This document shows, in pieces, positions 51,683 to 60,068 of a DNA stretch of 64,000 nucleotides. The stretch lies in assembly GCA_041739875.1 (NCBI GenBank), contig JBGSNA010000263.1, positions 1-64,000 of the forward strand, written 5' to 3'. The stretch is from JBBSJZ01 sp041739875. GTDB taxonomy: Bacteria; Planctomycetota; Planctomycetia; Pirellulales; Pirellulaceae. The notes under the pieces are model-generated. The model was not told the DNA's origin, ran no database searches, and worked only from the letters and a program-made list of their open reading frames with translations. Position 1 is the first letter of the stretch. Each line of letters begins with the position of its first letter. Position numbers and translations under genes: made by a program.

Positions 51683-52480
51683 ATGTTGACCGGATTACCA
51701 GCCTCTATCCGAGTGAGTGTGACGTTCGTGGATTCCAACACACTGTTTGAACAATGCCGGCAAGCTGCACGACTTGATCCTGAAGCACCGATGCATCCCG
51801 ACTCATTGATTGGCATGTTCCAGGCATTTCGCCCCGATGGGATCGGTTTGGACGATGCGTTCAGTGGGCTGCCGATTGCGGGTGATTTATTCCGCCGACT
51901 CGAGCGATTGTATCGCGACAGTGGCGAGGATCGGCGGCCCCAAGGAGGACGCGACGCGTACTTTGTCGTTCGGTGCCCCAGCCCGATCGATCCCGTCGTG
52001 GCTGAATCCACAGCTCGCCAATGGATTGAGAACCTTGCTGAGTTTGCGGGCGCAGTTTCATGCCGCGAGGCGAGTGCTGTTCTGTCGCGAGAAATTCATA
52101 TCCGGGTGCTCGAAGGTATCGCCCCCAAACACCCGAAGAATGATGCGGAAAAGAGTGTGCTGCTCAAGACGTTTGCGACGGTCGTTCCCGAGATGACCAA
52201 GCGATTTGTTGATGAATCAAAAGCTGAGGACGTACCCGATCTGCTGGAATTGCTGCGACCAGCCTATTACTTTATCGCGTGTGACGCCGCGCTTCGAGAT
52301 TATTTGATGTGGCCAATGTACCAGCGTTTTGCGGATCAAATTAACGCGATGCCCCCAGATCCATTTTTACCCTACTACGACTTGTGGCGCCACGGAATCA
52401 AGTATCGGATCTTCTCTGAAGACCAGATTGATCTCTATTTGCCACGTCATGACACGTCCCGCCACGACGGACGAGCATGA
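51683..52480 (+). CDS. Conserved-looking protein of unknown function
   Basis: I do not recognise this 265-residue protein. There is no signal peptide or membrane segment. It is soluble and slightly acidic, with a helical middle (AVLSREIHIRVLEGIAPKH, SVLLKTFATVVPEMTKRFVDE) and a C-terminal aromatic-rich part (LWRHGIKYRIFSEDQIDLYLPRHD). Codon use matches neighbours, which supports a real gene. The frame extends to a GTG at 51650, and the ATG at 51683 is my choice. It ends 58 bp before the sulfatase start. It may be conserved in related planctomycetes, but that needs a search. Confidence 0.65.
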   Translation: MLTGLPASIRVSVTFVDSNTLFEQCRQAARLDPEAPMHPDSLIGMFQAFRPDGIGLDDAFSGLPIAGDLFRRLERLYRDSGEDRRPQGGRDAYFVVRCPSPIDPVVAESTARQWIENLAEFAGAVSCREASAVLSREIHIRVLEGIAPKHPKNDAEKSVLLKTFATVVPEMTKRFVDESKAEDVPDLLELLRPAYYFIACDAALRDYLMWPMYQRFADQINAMPPDPFLPYYDLWRHGIKYRIFSEDQIDLYLPRHDTSRHDGRA

Positions 52481-52538
52481 GCCAGTTAAGATAGCGGTTC
52501 TCGCCCACCTATCTTTTTCTGTCGAAGTGAACCTCCCA

Positions 52539-54071
52539 ATGAACTCAACGAGCTTTACTCGTTCGCTGGTACGAGCGAACGCAATTCTTGGTGTCACGCT
52601 GGCATGCCTTTGTGCTGCGGACGCTGCCTTTGCTCAACAACCAGCCTTTGCTCAACAACCAGCCTTGGCTCAACAAACAGCCTTCGCCGAGAAAACAACG
52701 CCCCGCGATTCGAAGCCGAACGTGGTCTTCATCTTCGCTGACGACCAGACATTTGCCTCCATTCGTGAGCTAGGCAACGCGGATATCGAAACGCCGAATC
52801 TCGATCGACTTGCGCGGCGCGGGACCACGTTCACACACGCTTTCAATATGGGTTCCTGGAGCGGCGCTGTCTGTGTCGCAAGTCGCACGATGCTCAACAG
52901 CGGTCGCTTCGTTTGGGACGCCAATGCAATCTATGACAAGTCCGAACAAGAACGTCGTGAAGGGCGTTGGTGGAGCGAGTACATGAAGGCGGCTGGGTAT
53001 CGCACCTATATGACTGGAAAGTGGCACTGCAAAGCAAACGCGGAAGCAGCATTTGATGTCGCTCGCGACATTCGGCCAGGAATGCCCAAGGACACGCCCG
53101 AGGGATACAACCGACCGGCCGAGGATGGAAGCGATTCGTGGTCGCCATCGGATCCAAAGTTTGGTGGGTTCTGGGAAGGCGGAATTCACTGGAGCGAAGT
53201 TGTCGCAAATCACGCGAACGATTTTCTCGGCGAAGCGAGTCAGCGAAGTGAACCGTTCTTTATGTACCTCGCCTTCAATGCCCCGCACGATCCACGTCAA
53301 TCGCCTGAGCGCTACGTGGCAAAGTATCCGATCGACACCGTGAAGGTCCCCGCGAGCTTTCTGCCGAAGTATCCATACGCGGAGCAAATCGGCTGTGGCA
53401 AGTCGCTGCGTGATGAGAAGTTGGCGCCATTCCCTCGCACTGAGCTCTCGATTCAAGTGCATCGCCAAGAATACTATGCGATCATCACGCACATGGATGA
53501 AATGATCGGTCGCATTCTCGATGCGGTGGAAGCGACGGGCAAGGCTGACAACACCTGGATTTTCTTTACTGCCGACCATGGGCTCAGTGTCGGGCATCAT
53601 GGCTTGGTGGGTAAGCAAAATATGTACGATGACAGTGTCCGCGTGCCGTTGATCGTCGCGGGGCCAGGCGTCAAAGCCAACGAGCGAAATAGCCAACCCG
53701 TGTACTTGCAAGACATCATGCCGACAACGCTTGACCTGGCCGGCGTCGAGCCGGCTGAGCATGTTCAGTTTCATTCGCTGTTGCCACTGCTCGATGGCGC
53801 CAAGTCATCGTATGACACAATTTACGGTGCCTATCTTGAGAAGCAACGTAGCATTCGTACGGATACTCACAAACTCATCGTGTATCCAGACGCGAAAGTA
53901 CTGCGTTTGTTCGATTTGAATTTGGACCCGCTCGAAATGCACGATCTGGCAAACGATCCGACCATGAAGCCGACACTCGTATCGCTGTTCGAAAAGCTGG
54001 TCAACAAGCAAGCCGAAGTTCATGACTCGCTTGATTTGGGCAGCTTGCGCCCATCATTGCCGGCGTTTTGA
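52539..54071 (+). CDS. Exported formylglycine-dependent sulfatase
   Basis: A 510-residue sulfatase. The signal peptide ends in three copies of an 18-bp repeat that multiplies its AFA-Q signal-peptidase site. The catalytic cysteine is C112 in CVASRTMLNSGR, a CxAxR form of the CxPxR/CxAxR motif that is modified to formylglycine. The metal- and sulfate-binding regions are NVVFIFADDQTFASIR at the start and FFTADHGLSVGHHGLVGKQNMYD further on. It probably removes sulfate from a marine polysaccharide. The frame is open upstream through the previous gene, but the ATG at 52539 (MNSTSFTRSL) precedes a normal signal peptide. The exact substrate cannot be read. Confidence 0.95.
   Translation: MNSTSFTRSLVRANAILGVTLACLCAADAAFAQQPAFAQQPALAQQTAFAEKTTPRDSKPNVVFIFADDQTFASIRELGNADIETPNLDRLARRGTTFTHAFNMGSWSGAVCVASRTMLNSGRFVWDANAIYDKSEQERREGRWWSEYMKAAGYRTYMTGKWHCKANAEAAFDVARDIRPGMPKDTPEGYNRPAEDGSDSWSPSDPKFGGFWEGGIHWSEVVANHANDFLGEASQRSEPFFMYLAFNAPHDPRQSPERYVAKYPIDTVKVPASFLPKYPYAEQIGCGKSLRDEKLAPFPRTELSIQVHRQEYYAIITHMDEMIGRILDAVEATGKADNTWIFFTADHGLSVGHHGLVGKQNMYDDSVRVPLIVAGPGVKANERNSQPVYLQDIMPTTLDLAGVEPAEHVQFHSLLPLLDGAKSSYDTIYGAYLEKQRSIRTDTHKLIVYPDAKVLRLFDLNLDPLEMHDLANDPTMKPTLVSLFEKLVNKQAEVHDSLDLGSLRPSLPAF
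52626..52679 (+). repeat. 18-bp tandem repeat in the sulfatase signal-peptide region
   Basis: Three units: GCCTTTGCTCAACAACCA twice, identical, then a third with 2 changes. They encode AFAQQP, AFAQQP, ALAQQT. Each copy recreates an Ala-x-Ala signal peptidase I site, so the cut position may vary. Confidence 0.85.
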
Positions 54072-54229
54072 GATGCGGCACCCGTTTTGGTGGTGCGGGC
54101 GAACTGATCTGCGGTGGATTGCGTACCGCACGGAGTTGATCCTATGAAACCGCTCTATCTTTTTGATCGCTGGCGATACAATGGACGCGATCGGGTCACT
54201 CCTTCACCTCACACACGAAAGCCGAAACG

Positions 54230-54697
54230 ATGAATTGGACGCTCCGTATTTCGACGCTATTGCTAGCGATGGCAGTGCCTGTTGCGTTTACTGGTTGCAC
54301 AAAGACTGAGTCGCCCACCACGTCATCGATCGGTATGCCACCCGAACTCGATGAAGAAGAACTTGCACACGCACACCCCGAGACATTTGAAGAGGCACTC
54401 GAACAATTGGTCGCGTTCAAGTCCCAAATTCAAACGGCGTTTGAGGCCGGTACGCCTGATGACGCACACGATGCACTCCATGAGATCGGGCATGTGCTCG
54501 GCGAGTTGCCTGAATTGGCGACGAAAGTGACCGATGACGCGGACAAGAAAAAAGCGGTTGCAGATGCGGCGGACAAGTTGTTTGATGCTTACGAAAAACT
54601 TGACAAGTCCATGCACGGTGGCGACGAAGTGAAGTACGAGTCGATCAAAGAAGACGTGGATTCTGCGATCACAGCCTTGAGCGGAATCCAGCAGTGA
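54230..54697 (+). CDS. Small helical lipoprotein
   Basis: A 155-residue lipoprotein whose signal peptide ends in a lipobox (VAFTGC). The mature part is acidic and mostly helical: EEELAHAHPETFEEALEQL, DDAHDALHEIGHVLGELPELAT, KKKAVADAADKLFDAYEKLD and SIKEDVDSAITAL. This is a four-helix-bundle-like pattern with His in the early helices (HAH, DAHDALHEIGH), compatible with metal binding as in cytochrome-like or copper/iron-handling helix bundles. That is only a suggestion. Its stop overlaps the start of the next lipoprotein gene (GTGA), so the two form an operon. Confidence 0.8.
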   Translation: MNWTLRISTLLLAMAVPVAFTGCTKTESPTTSSIGMPPELDEEELAHAHPETFEEALEQLVAFKSQIQTAFEAGTPDDAHDALHEIGHVLGELPELATKVTDDADKKKAVADAADKLFDAYEKLDKSMHGGDEVKYESIKEDVDSAITALSGIQQ

Positions 54698-55242
54698 GTC
54701 GCATCCCGGTCGTCTATCAAGCCGTTGCTGTCGCCACGCTAACACTCGCTGTGCTGGTAGGTTGCGATACTGTCGCAACAAAAACGCCAGAACTCTCTCC
54801 GGAGATGCTGAGTCAGCGTGACGCGCTAACCTTGGACGTAATGCCCGATGGCAAGCTGAGTCTCGCCGAAGCCGCCGAAAAGTGGTCGCTAGGCGAGGCG
54901 AATGGCGAAGTCGTCTTAACTGGCCGGATCTTCGCCGAAGATCAAGAGCCGTGGGAGCCGAACCAAGCAAGCTTTCTGATGTCGGTGCTGCCTGAAAAAG
55001 GCCACGATGACCCTGAGCATGCGGACAATTGTCCATTCTGTAAACGCAAGGCCGCCATGGCACCAAAAGCCGTGATTCAATTTGTTGACGCTAGCGGTGT
55101 CGTGCTGCCATACGGAGCACAGCAACTCTTTGGGCTGAAGAAGAACGACATGGTCACTGTTCGCGGGACGATCAAGTCATTTGACTTGAATCTGTTCATC
55201 GTCCACGCGAACGGACTTTATCACGATCATTCAGGCGACTAG
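54694..55242 (+). CDS. Small lipoprotein with CPFC motif, OB-like fold
   Basis: A 182-residue lipoprotein with a GTG start overlapping the previous stop by 4 bp. The lipobox is LAVLVGC. The mature part has NGEVVLTGRIFAED and VTVRGTIKSFDLNLFIVHANGLYHD strands that resemble an OB-fold (tRNA_anti-like) protein. An inserted loop with HADNCPFCKRKAAM places a CxxC pair next to two histidines. It could bind a metal or act in redox, but I know no characterised family member. It ends 3 bases inside the end of the convergent gene at 55239. It is probably partnered with the upstream helical lipoprotein. Confidence 0.78.
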   Translation: MSRIPVVYQAVAVATLTLAVLVGCDTVATKTPELSPEMLSQRDALTLDVMPDGKLSLAEAAEKWSLGEANGEVVLTGRIFAEDQEPWEPNQASFLMSVLPEKGHDDPEHADNCPFCKRKAAMAPKAVIQFVDASGVVLPYGAQQLFGLKKNDMVTVRGTIKSFDLNLFIVHANGLYHDHSGD

Positions 55243-55661
55243 CCGACGCACCACATTTCGCGAAACCAGTCCAAACGAACGGCTCGCGTCGCAGTGTAGC
55301 TAGCGTCAGGATCGAATTTGTTGTTCTTCAGGAATAAAAGGAAGCCTGCTGTGGGGACCTCCGCGTGCTGAGACACGACGTCCACGAACTCGCTTCCTGG
55401 TTTCCAGTCATAGAGCAATTTCGAATCACGTTCGAACCAGCTGTCCAAGTACTCGGCATTCGTGGAGCTTGTCACGACGAAGTCGCATTTCTTTTTGCAA
55501 AGAAACAACAGTAGCTTCGCTGCCAGTTCTCGAGTAGCGGCTAGTTCGTCGCCGCACGAGGCAGCGGCGACGTTCCAGATTGTGACAAAGCCGTCCGAAT
55601 CGGACTCAGGAGCAGTAATCTTAATTTTTTCGGCAATGGGTTCTGACTCACCGGTCGACAA
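55239..55661 (-). CDS. Small cytosolic protein of unknown function
   Basis: I do not recognise this 140-residue protein. It contains DGFVTIWNVAAASCGDEL, AAKLLLFLCKKKCDFVVTSS, AEYLDSWFERDSKLLYDW and ATRAVRLDWFREMWCVG, a soluble mixed alpha/beta pattern with no signal peptide. The start is a TTG at 55661 because no ATG is available in frame, so it could be shorter. The reading is plausible from composition and the 4-bp tail overlap with the lipoprotein gene, but no family evidence supports it. Confidence 0.5.
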   Translation of the reverse strand: MSTGESEPIAEKIKITAPESDSDGFVTIWNVAAASCGDELAATRELAAKLLLFLCKKKCDFVVTSSTNAEYLDSWFERDSKLLYDWKPGSEFVDVVSQHAEVPTAGFLLFLKNNKFDPDASYTATRAVRLDWFREMWCVG

Positions 55662-55880
55662 TTGCGTCTCCTTGAAAGATCGCGTTAACTGAACATCACT
55701 ACGTTTTATTGCCCGCTGAGCGTTCGCTCAGGATTTTGCGGCGAATTTGATACGACCGCGAGCTGATACCCTGCGGTCGATTCATGTAGCGGACAAGCGG
55801 CATTTTAACGTTGAGGACATCGTGTCCACACAGGACTCCGAACGGCTAACCGCGTAAGCCGAGATCCCATTAGACTCTTT

Positions 55881-58223
55881 TTAGAGATTCTTTGCCAGTG
55901 TATGTCCGGAACCCACCGAGCTGGGTAGTTGCAGCAACCGCTCGGATTCCTTCAGTACGAATTCGATATCTGTGAACGGCTCGTGGCCAATGTCTTGCCA
56001 ACGAACTCGTCCTTCCGAATCAATCAGAAACGTGCCGTGCAATGGCGATTTCTCAAAATCGTCGATACAGCGAAACGCTTTGAACGCAACCTGATCGGAA
56101 TCGGAATGCAACGAAATGCCAATGGGCTTGTCATAGCCTTCGACGCCAATGCGAAGATCTTCGACCGTCTCGGTGCTAATGCCCACAACCTCGATCCCAA
56201 GCTTTTTGAACCCATCCAGGTGGGGTGAAAACGCCGCCAGTTGCTCGACGCAATGCAAGCATCCAAAACCTAGATAGAAAATGACAATCTTGGGCCGACC
56301 TTCCAAGGACTCCGAGCCAAACGTTCGGTTAGCGGCTGTGAGTACGCTCCAGGCTGGCATTTCATAGGGGGTCCATTGCTTTGACCCCAACGAGTCCAAC
56401 GGCGGACGCGAGCCAAGGTCACTGGCAGGACTCGCAGGTTGGCGCCAATCCGCGGCCAGCTTGAGTTCTTCCGCGATAGGTGCCAATCGTTTCATCAGAG
56501 GCGTATCCAGGTCTGCTGTTCCCGCAAGTGAACGCAATTTGTTGAACTCTGTTTTCGCCGCCTGCTTGTCGTTGGTTTTCCAGAGCAACTCAATTAGTTC
56601 TGCTTGGGGTCGTACTTGCCCAGGAGCATCTTTCGCTACTTTACGAATCGCTTCGAGAGCTTTCTTGTTTTCGCCCACGGCGCTCAACCACGCTGCCTTC
56701 AACACGCCATCGACCTTGCCCGCTAGAGCGATATGCTTTTCAAACTGCTTCGCGTCTTGCTTACGCACCGCGCCGGCTGAGGCACCGAGCGCAATTGTCT
56801 CCCGCAGCTTTTCGATTTTTTCACGCTGTTTTTTTACGTCAAGTTTTGGCGCATCGGAATCGGGTTCGCCTTTTGGGTCCAGTGGCTTGGAACCACTGGC
56901 TTGGACCAGTTCGCGTTGCAGGTCAAGTTGCTCCAGCCGCAATTCGCGATGCAGCTCACCTGCTCGTGATGTCTTGCCTGTCAGTTGAAGTGCCACGTTC
57001 AACCAGCCCTGACGACGTACGCGATCATTGAAGTCGTTTGACGGGGGCAACATTGATCCGTCACATGCCTCGATGAGCTCGTTCCACATTTCGTTTTGCG
57101 TGTAGGTGTCGATTAATCGCTCGCGTCCGTATTTCGCACTGCCGCCTTTGCTGAGTGAGTTGTACTTGGGATGTTGTGGAAGCGAGATCAGGTTATTGGA
57201 CTGGGAAACGGCATCCTGGACCCGACCGAGAAACAATAAATTTCGAACCAGCCATTCGTTGTTGTGTGCAAAGTTGTGGATTTGGTCGGGCAGCACGCGG
57301 TCACGCATCATGTGTGCATGATCCACTCTTGCGGATGCCTCCTGTTGCCAAGCCGCATCCGCGTAGCGATGAAGTCTTGAGTAGATGTGTCCAGGCATGT
57401 GCCACATGTGCGCGACGCCTGGAAGAGAGGGACCGCACTGCGCCGCAGACGCGAGTGCGTTTTCTGGGCGTCGATTGTCCCACAGGTGGATGCGATAGTG
57501 ATGCGCCGGATGATCTGGCCGCGCCGTGAATACTCGATCGAGCAATCCATCAACGGCATAGTGGCTGGTCACCGGCAAGCTGTTTCGCGACGCAATCCAA
57601 ATCTGCAGTGCCGTGAAAGCGATCGCATCGACATCTTCAGGCGACTTATCGATAATTCGCTCAAGGTCCTTGATGTAGTTCTCTTCTCGCTCGCGGCGTT
57701 TCATTTTCTTCGCATCGTCCGTGAGCGTTTTGTTTTCCTCAATCGACTTGCCCTCGCGCAAGTACTTTGCAAGTCCCTTGATGTACGCTTTCTCGCGATC
57801 GCTCGCCTTGGCAATGTGCTTTTCCGCTTCAGCGATCAGCCCGAGCGCTCGCTCCGAATTGTTGGTGTTGGCCAATGCCATGCCCCAATATGCGATCGCT
57901 AATTCAGGCTGCAGCATCGCTGCTTGTCGAAACGAACGCTCCGCTTCGAAGTACCAGAAGCCATGCAACTGGGCGACTCCCTGGTCGATGAACTGCTGGG
58001 TGGCCGCGTCGTCTGCGCTTGAAGCAAAACGTGTACTTCCCATGCCTTGCATTTGATAGGCAGCTTGACGCGGCCCTTCATTGAATGCTTCTCCATGGGT
58101 GCTGTGCCCGGCAACGGAATCGTCGTGAACCGTCTCGCCATCGGACGCATGATTGGACGGATCATCTGCGATTGCGAAAGCACAAATGATGAACAGGTGA
58201 AACAACAGCCAAAAACGTGTCAT
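55881..58223 (-). CDS. Exported TPR-redoxin protein
   Basis: A 780-residue exported protein. A signal peptide (TRFWLLFHLFIICAFAIAD) precedes a TPR-like helical region (about residues 60-590, with AIAYWGMALANTNNSERALGLIAEAEKHI) that includes His-rich stretches (HMWHMPGHIYSRLH, DHAHMM). The C-terminus is a peroxiredoxin/thioredoxin-like domain (about 620-775) with IVIFYLGFGCLHCVEQLAAFS, where CLHC (655-658) is the redox centre, and GTFLIDSEGRVRWQDIGHEPF. It may reduce or protect exported proteins in the periplasm. The frame continues to 58280, but the ATG at 58223 gives the signal peptide. Neighbours are divergent or unrelated. Confidence 0.88.
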   Translation of the reverse strand: MTRFWLLFHLFIICAFAIADDPSNHASDGETVHDDSVAGHSTHGEAFNEGPRQAAYQMQGMGSTRFASSADDAATQQFIDQGVAQLHGFWYFEAERSFRQAAMLQPELAIAYWGMALANTNNSERALGLIAEAEKHIAKASDREKAYIKGLAKYLREGKSIEENKTLTDDAKKMKRREREENYIKDLERIIDKSPEDVDAIAFTALQIWIASRNSLPVTSHYAVDGLLDRVFTARPDHPAHHYRIHLWDNRRPENALASAAQCGPSLPGVAHMWHMPGHIYSRLHRYADAAWQQEASARVDHAHMMRDRVLPDQIHNFAHNNEWLVRNLLFLGRVQDAVSQSNNLISLPQHPKYNSLSKGGSAKYGRERLIDTYTQNEMWNELIEACDGSMLPPSNDFNDRVRRQGWLNVALQLTGKTSRAGELHRELRLEQLDLQRELVQASGSKPLDPKGEPDSDAPKLDVKKQREKIEKLRETIALGASAGAVRKQDAKQFEKHIALAGKVDGVLKAAWLSAVGENKKALEAIRKVAKDAPGQVRPQAELIELLWKTNDKQAAKTEFNKLRSLAGTADLDTPLMKRLAPIAEELKLAADWRQPASPASDLGSRPPLDSLGSKQWTPYEMPAWSVLTAANRTFGSESLEGRPKIVIFYLGFGCLHCVEQLAAFSPHLDGFKKLGIEVVGISTETVEDLRIGVEGYDKPIGISLHSDSDQVAFKAFRCIDDFEKSPLHGTFLIDSEGRVRWQDIGHEPFTDIEFVLKESERLLQLPSSVGSGHTLAKNL

Positions 58224-58499
58224 GGTCGACAACCGGTGGCGAGCGAGGTGGGGTGGTGGGCAGGAAAAATAGCGGGCCAAATTCGTCGTGCAGTCGCCAA
58301 GCGAGCGCTTTTTTCATCGGCCGGTCGCAACCCAGTATAATCATATCCGAAACGGGCCGGATCGAATTGCTAAAAATGGGCGGAACATGCACCATCGATT
58401 CCATCGGTCACTATGCGAACGCTGTCCAAACGGGAAATCGGCGCGGCATTCTGCAAAAAGCCGCCGTTTGTTGCTGGTCATCCAATCTCGCTCCACGTA
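58224..58499. other. Short intergenic region
   Basis: About 276 bp between the TPR-redoxin gene start and the YHYH-PEBP gene end, both on the minus strand. It must contain the promoter of the TPR-redoxin gene. I see no gene, palindrome or RNA in it. Confidence 0.4.
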
Positions 58500-60029
58500 T
58501 CAACGTTTACGTTCGTATTGAAAGTCCAGCGTGCCTGAGGCGAGTGTGATGTCCTTGATTGAGGACAACAGATTCTCGCGGTTGGTCTGCAGCGGTGTGA
58601 GCTTCAATTCTTCAGACAATGCGTAGACCGTGATGTGGTATCTCTTAAGTCCCGGACCTTTGGAGCACATCGCGTCGTACTCGATTCGACCTTTGTCGTT
58701 GACTCCGACAATCCCGATCCCGCGACTGTTTTTTGGAAGCTCCGAGACGCTCGCGGGAATGTTGTAGAGCAGCCAATATGATTTCACGTCACCAGGACCG
58801 GGGAGGTGCCAGACGTTGATGGCAAAGCACTTGGTGTTCTTCGGAACGCTACTCCACTGGATCGGTGGCGATGCGCTCTCGCCGTCGCAAGTGAATTCCG
58901 AGGACAGGTTCCCGGCCGCGTCGAGCGCCGAACTTGTGACGGTTAGCTTGACTGGAGCATGCACGACCGACGCTGTTGTGGGCTGGTTGCGGGTCGTTCC
59001 TGCTGGGTGAGGCGCATCCGCTGGATGAGGCGGTGAACGCAGTTGGTTTGGTTTGCCGCGTCGTTCCTGTTCTCGCGGCACGTAACTTTCTGAGCGTATT
59101 CGACCTGTCGGATCAGTCCACGTGAACTGAATCGGCCCATTGGCTGCGATCACGTAGTTGATGGACGCGTTGCGTCCTTGGATGTTGTATGTGAGTGAGT
59201 AATGATTCGGTTCAACTTCTCGGAAGCCTGTGATTCTCGCATTGCGCAACGGTTTTCCCGCTGGTCGTAGCGGTTCGGCCCGAGGTTGGGGATCCACTTG
59301 CCCGTCACGCTCAGTGACTTGGCCGTAGAAGCCGCCATTTAAGTACGGGTATGTTTTGGACGCATGGTAGTGGTAGTTACCGCTGGCATCTTGGTGTCCA
59401 TTCATTGCATCCAAAGCAGTGACTGGCGAGCCATCAGGTTCCTCGTAACCGTAAATGGGATAGCCATCCAGCGCATACGCGATAGGCAAACCCTTGCCGA
59501 TGGTTTTCTCTAAGTGCACCGGTGCAATGTGATAGTGGTAGTCATCGGCGCGGCCGCAATGACCACCAAACTCGTCCAGTTCGCCGATGAGGAATGCGTC
59601 TTCACCTCGATTGTTCAGCGGGTTGAAAATCGGGACGCCATTCACAGCCAAAGCGATCGCGCCACGCAAGAATCGATTCTTCGTCATCAGCGGCGTTTTG
59701 GCGGGAACAGGATTCAGCGGGATTTGCCAGGCATTATTTCCGGTGTAGGACTGAGGCAAGGGGATCTGTTGCTGCCAATTCGTGATCCCCACCATTTTTG
59801 AATGCGAGGGAAACCCGTTCGATTCGACGTAGAAGTAAAGATCGTCCCAACGAGTCGTGATCGCGTCTGTGGCAACGAAGGCACGAAACGCATTCGCAAT
59901 CTTGGGTTGCTCATCGCGTTCATGGCCTTCGTGAGCCTGGCCTTCGTGAGCCTGGGCAAATACAGTCACGCTCAAGGAGAGTATGAAGGCGATACCAGGA
60001 ACCCACCGCGATGTCGGAATTCGTGCCAC
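58500..60029 (-). CDS. Exported YHYH-domain and PEBP (YbhB-like) fusion
   Basis: A 509-residue exported protein. A signal peptide (FILSLSVTVFAQA) is followed by a short His/Glu repeat (QAHEG twice, from a 15-bp tandem repeat) and a YHYH domain (about residues 60-290) with GRADDYHYHIAPVHLEKTIG, YALDGYPIYGYEEPDGS and GNYHYHASKTYPYLNGGFYG. A linker rich in Pro and Ala (HPADAPHPAGTTRNQPT) leads to a C-terminal PEBP/YbhB-YbcL-type domain (about 355-505) with LTVTSSALDAAGNL, SPPIQWSSVPKNTK and WLLYNIPASVSELP. Neither domain has a known catalytic role in bacteria. It lies downstream of a sulfatase on the same strand, with 39 bp between them. Confidence 0.88.
   Translation of the reverse strand: MARIPTSRWVPGIAFILSLSVTVFAQAHEGQAHEGHERDEQPKIANAFRAFVATDAITTRWDDLYFYVESNGFPSHSKMVGITNWQQQIPLPQSYTGNNAWQIPLNPVPAKTPLMTKNRFLRGAIALAVNGVPIFNPLNNRGEDAFLIGELDEFGGHCGRADDYHYHIAPVHLEKTIGKGLPIAYALDGYPIYGYEEPDGSPVTALDAMNGHQDASGNYHYHASKTYPYLNGGFYGQVTERDGQVDPQPRAEPLRPAGKPLRNARITGFREVEPNHYSLTYNIQGRNASINYVIAANGPIQFTWTDPTGRIRSESYVPREQERRGKPNQLRSPPHPADAPHPAGTTRNQPTTASVVHAPVKLTVTSSALDAAGNLSSEFTCDGESASPPIQWSSVPKNTKCFAINVWHLPGPGDVKSYWLLYNIPASVSELPKNSRGIGIVGVNDKGRIEYDAMCSKGPGLKRYHITVYALSEELKLTPLQTNRENLLSSIKDITLASGTLDFQYERKR
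59924..59953 (-). repeat. 15-bp tandem repeat after the YHYH-protein signal peptide
   Basis: Two identical 15-bp units (plus strand GGCCTTCGTGAGCCT) encoding QAHEG twice just after the predicted signal peptide, followed by another HEGH. It adds His and Glu to the mature N-terminus. Confidence 0.8.
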
Positions 60030-60068
60030 GTGTCGTGTCCTAAGATATTAGGTATCGATCTTGTCTCG

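Noticed and set aside
52770..53774. 334-residue frame antisense to the sulfatase
   Set aside because: Long but inside a sulfatase with an intact active site; Arg/His/Cys-rich, no motif.
55865..55890. Short CTCTTTTTAGAG palindrome near the TPR-redoxin stop as terminator
   Set aside because: Stem is only 4 bp, too weak to call.
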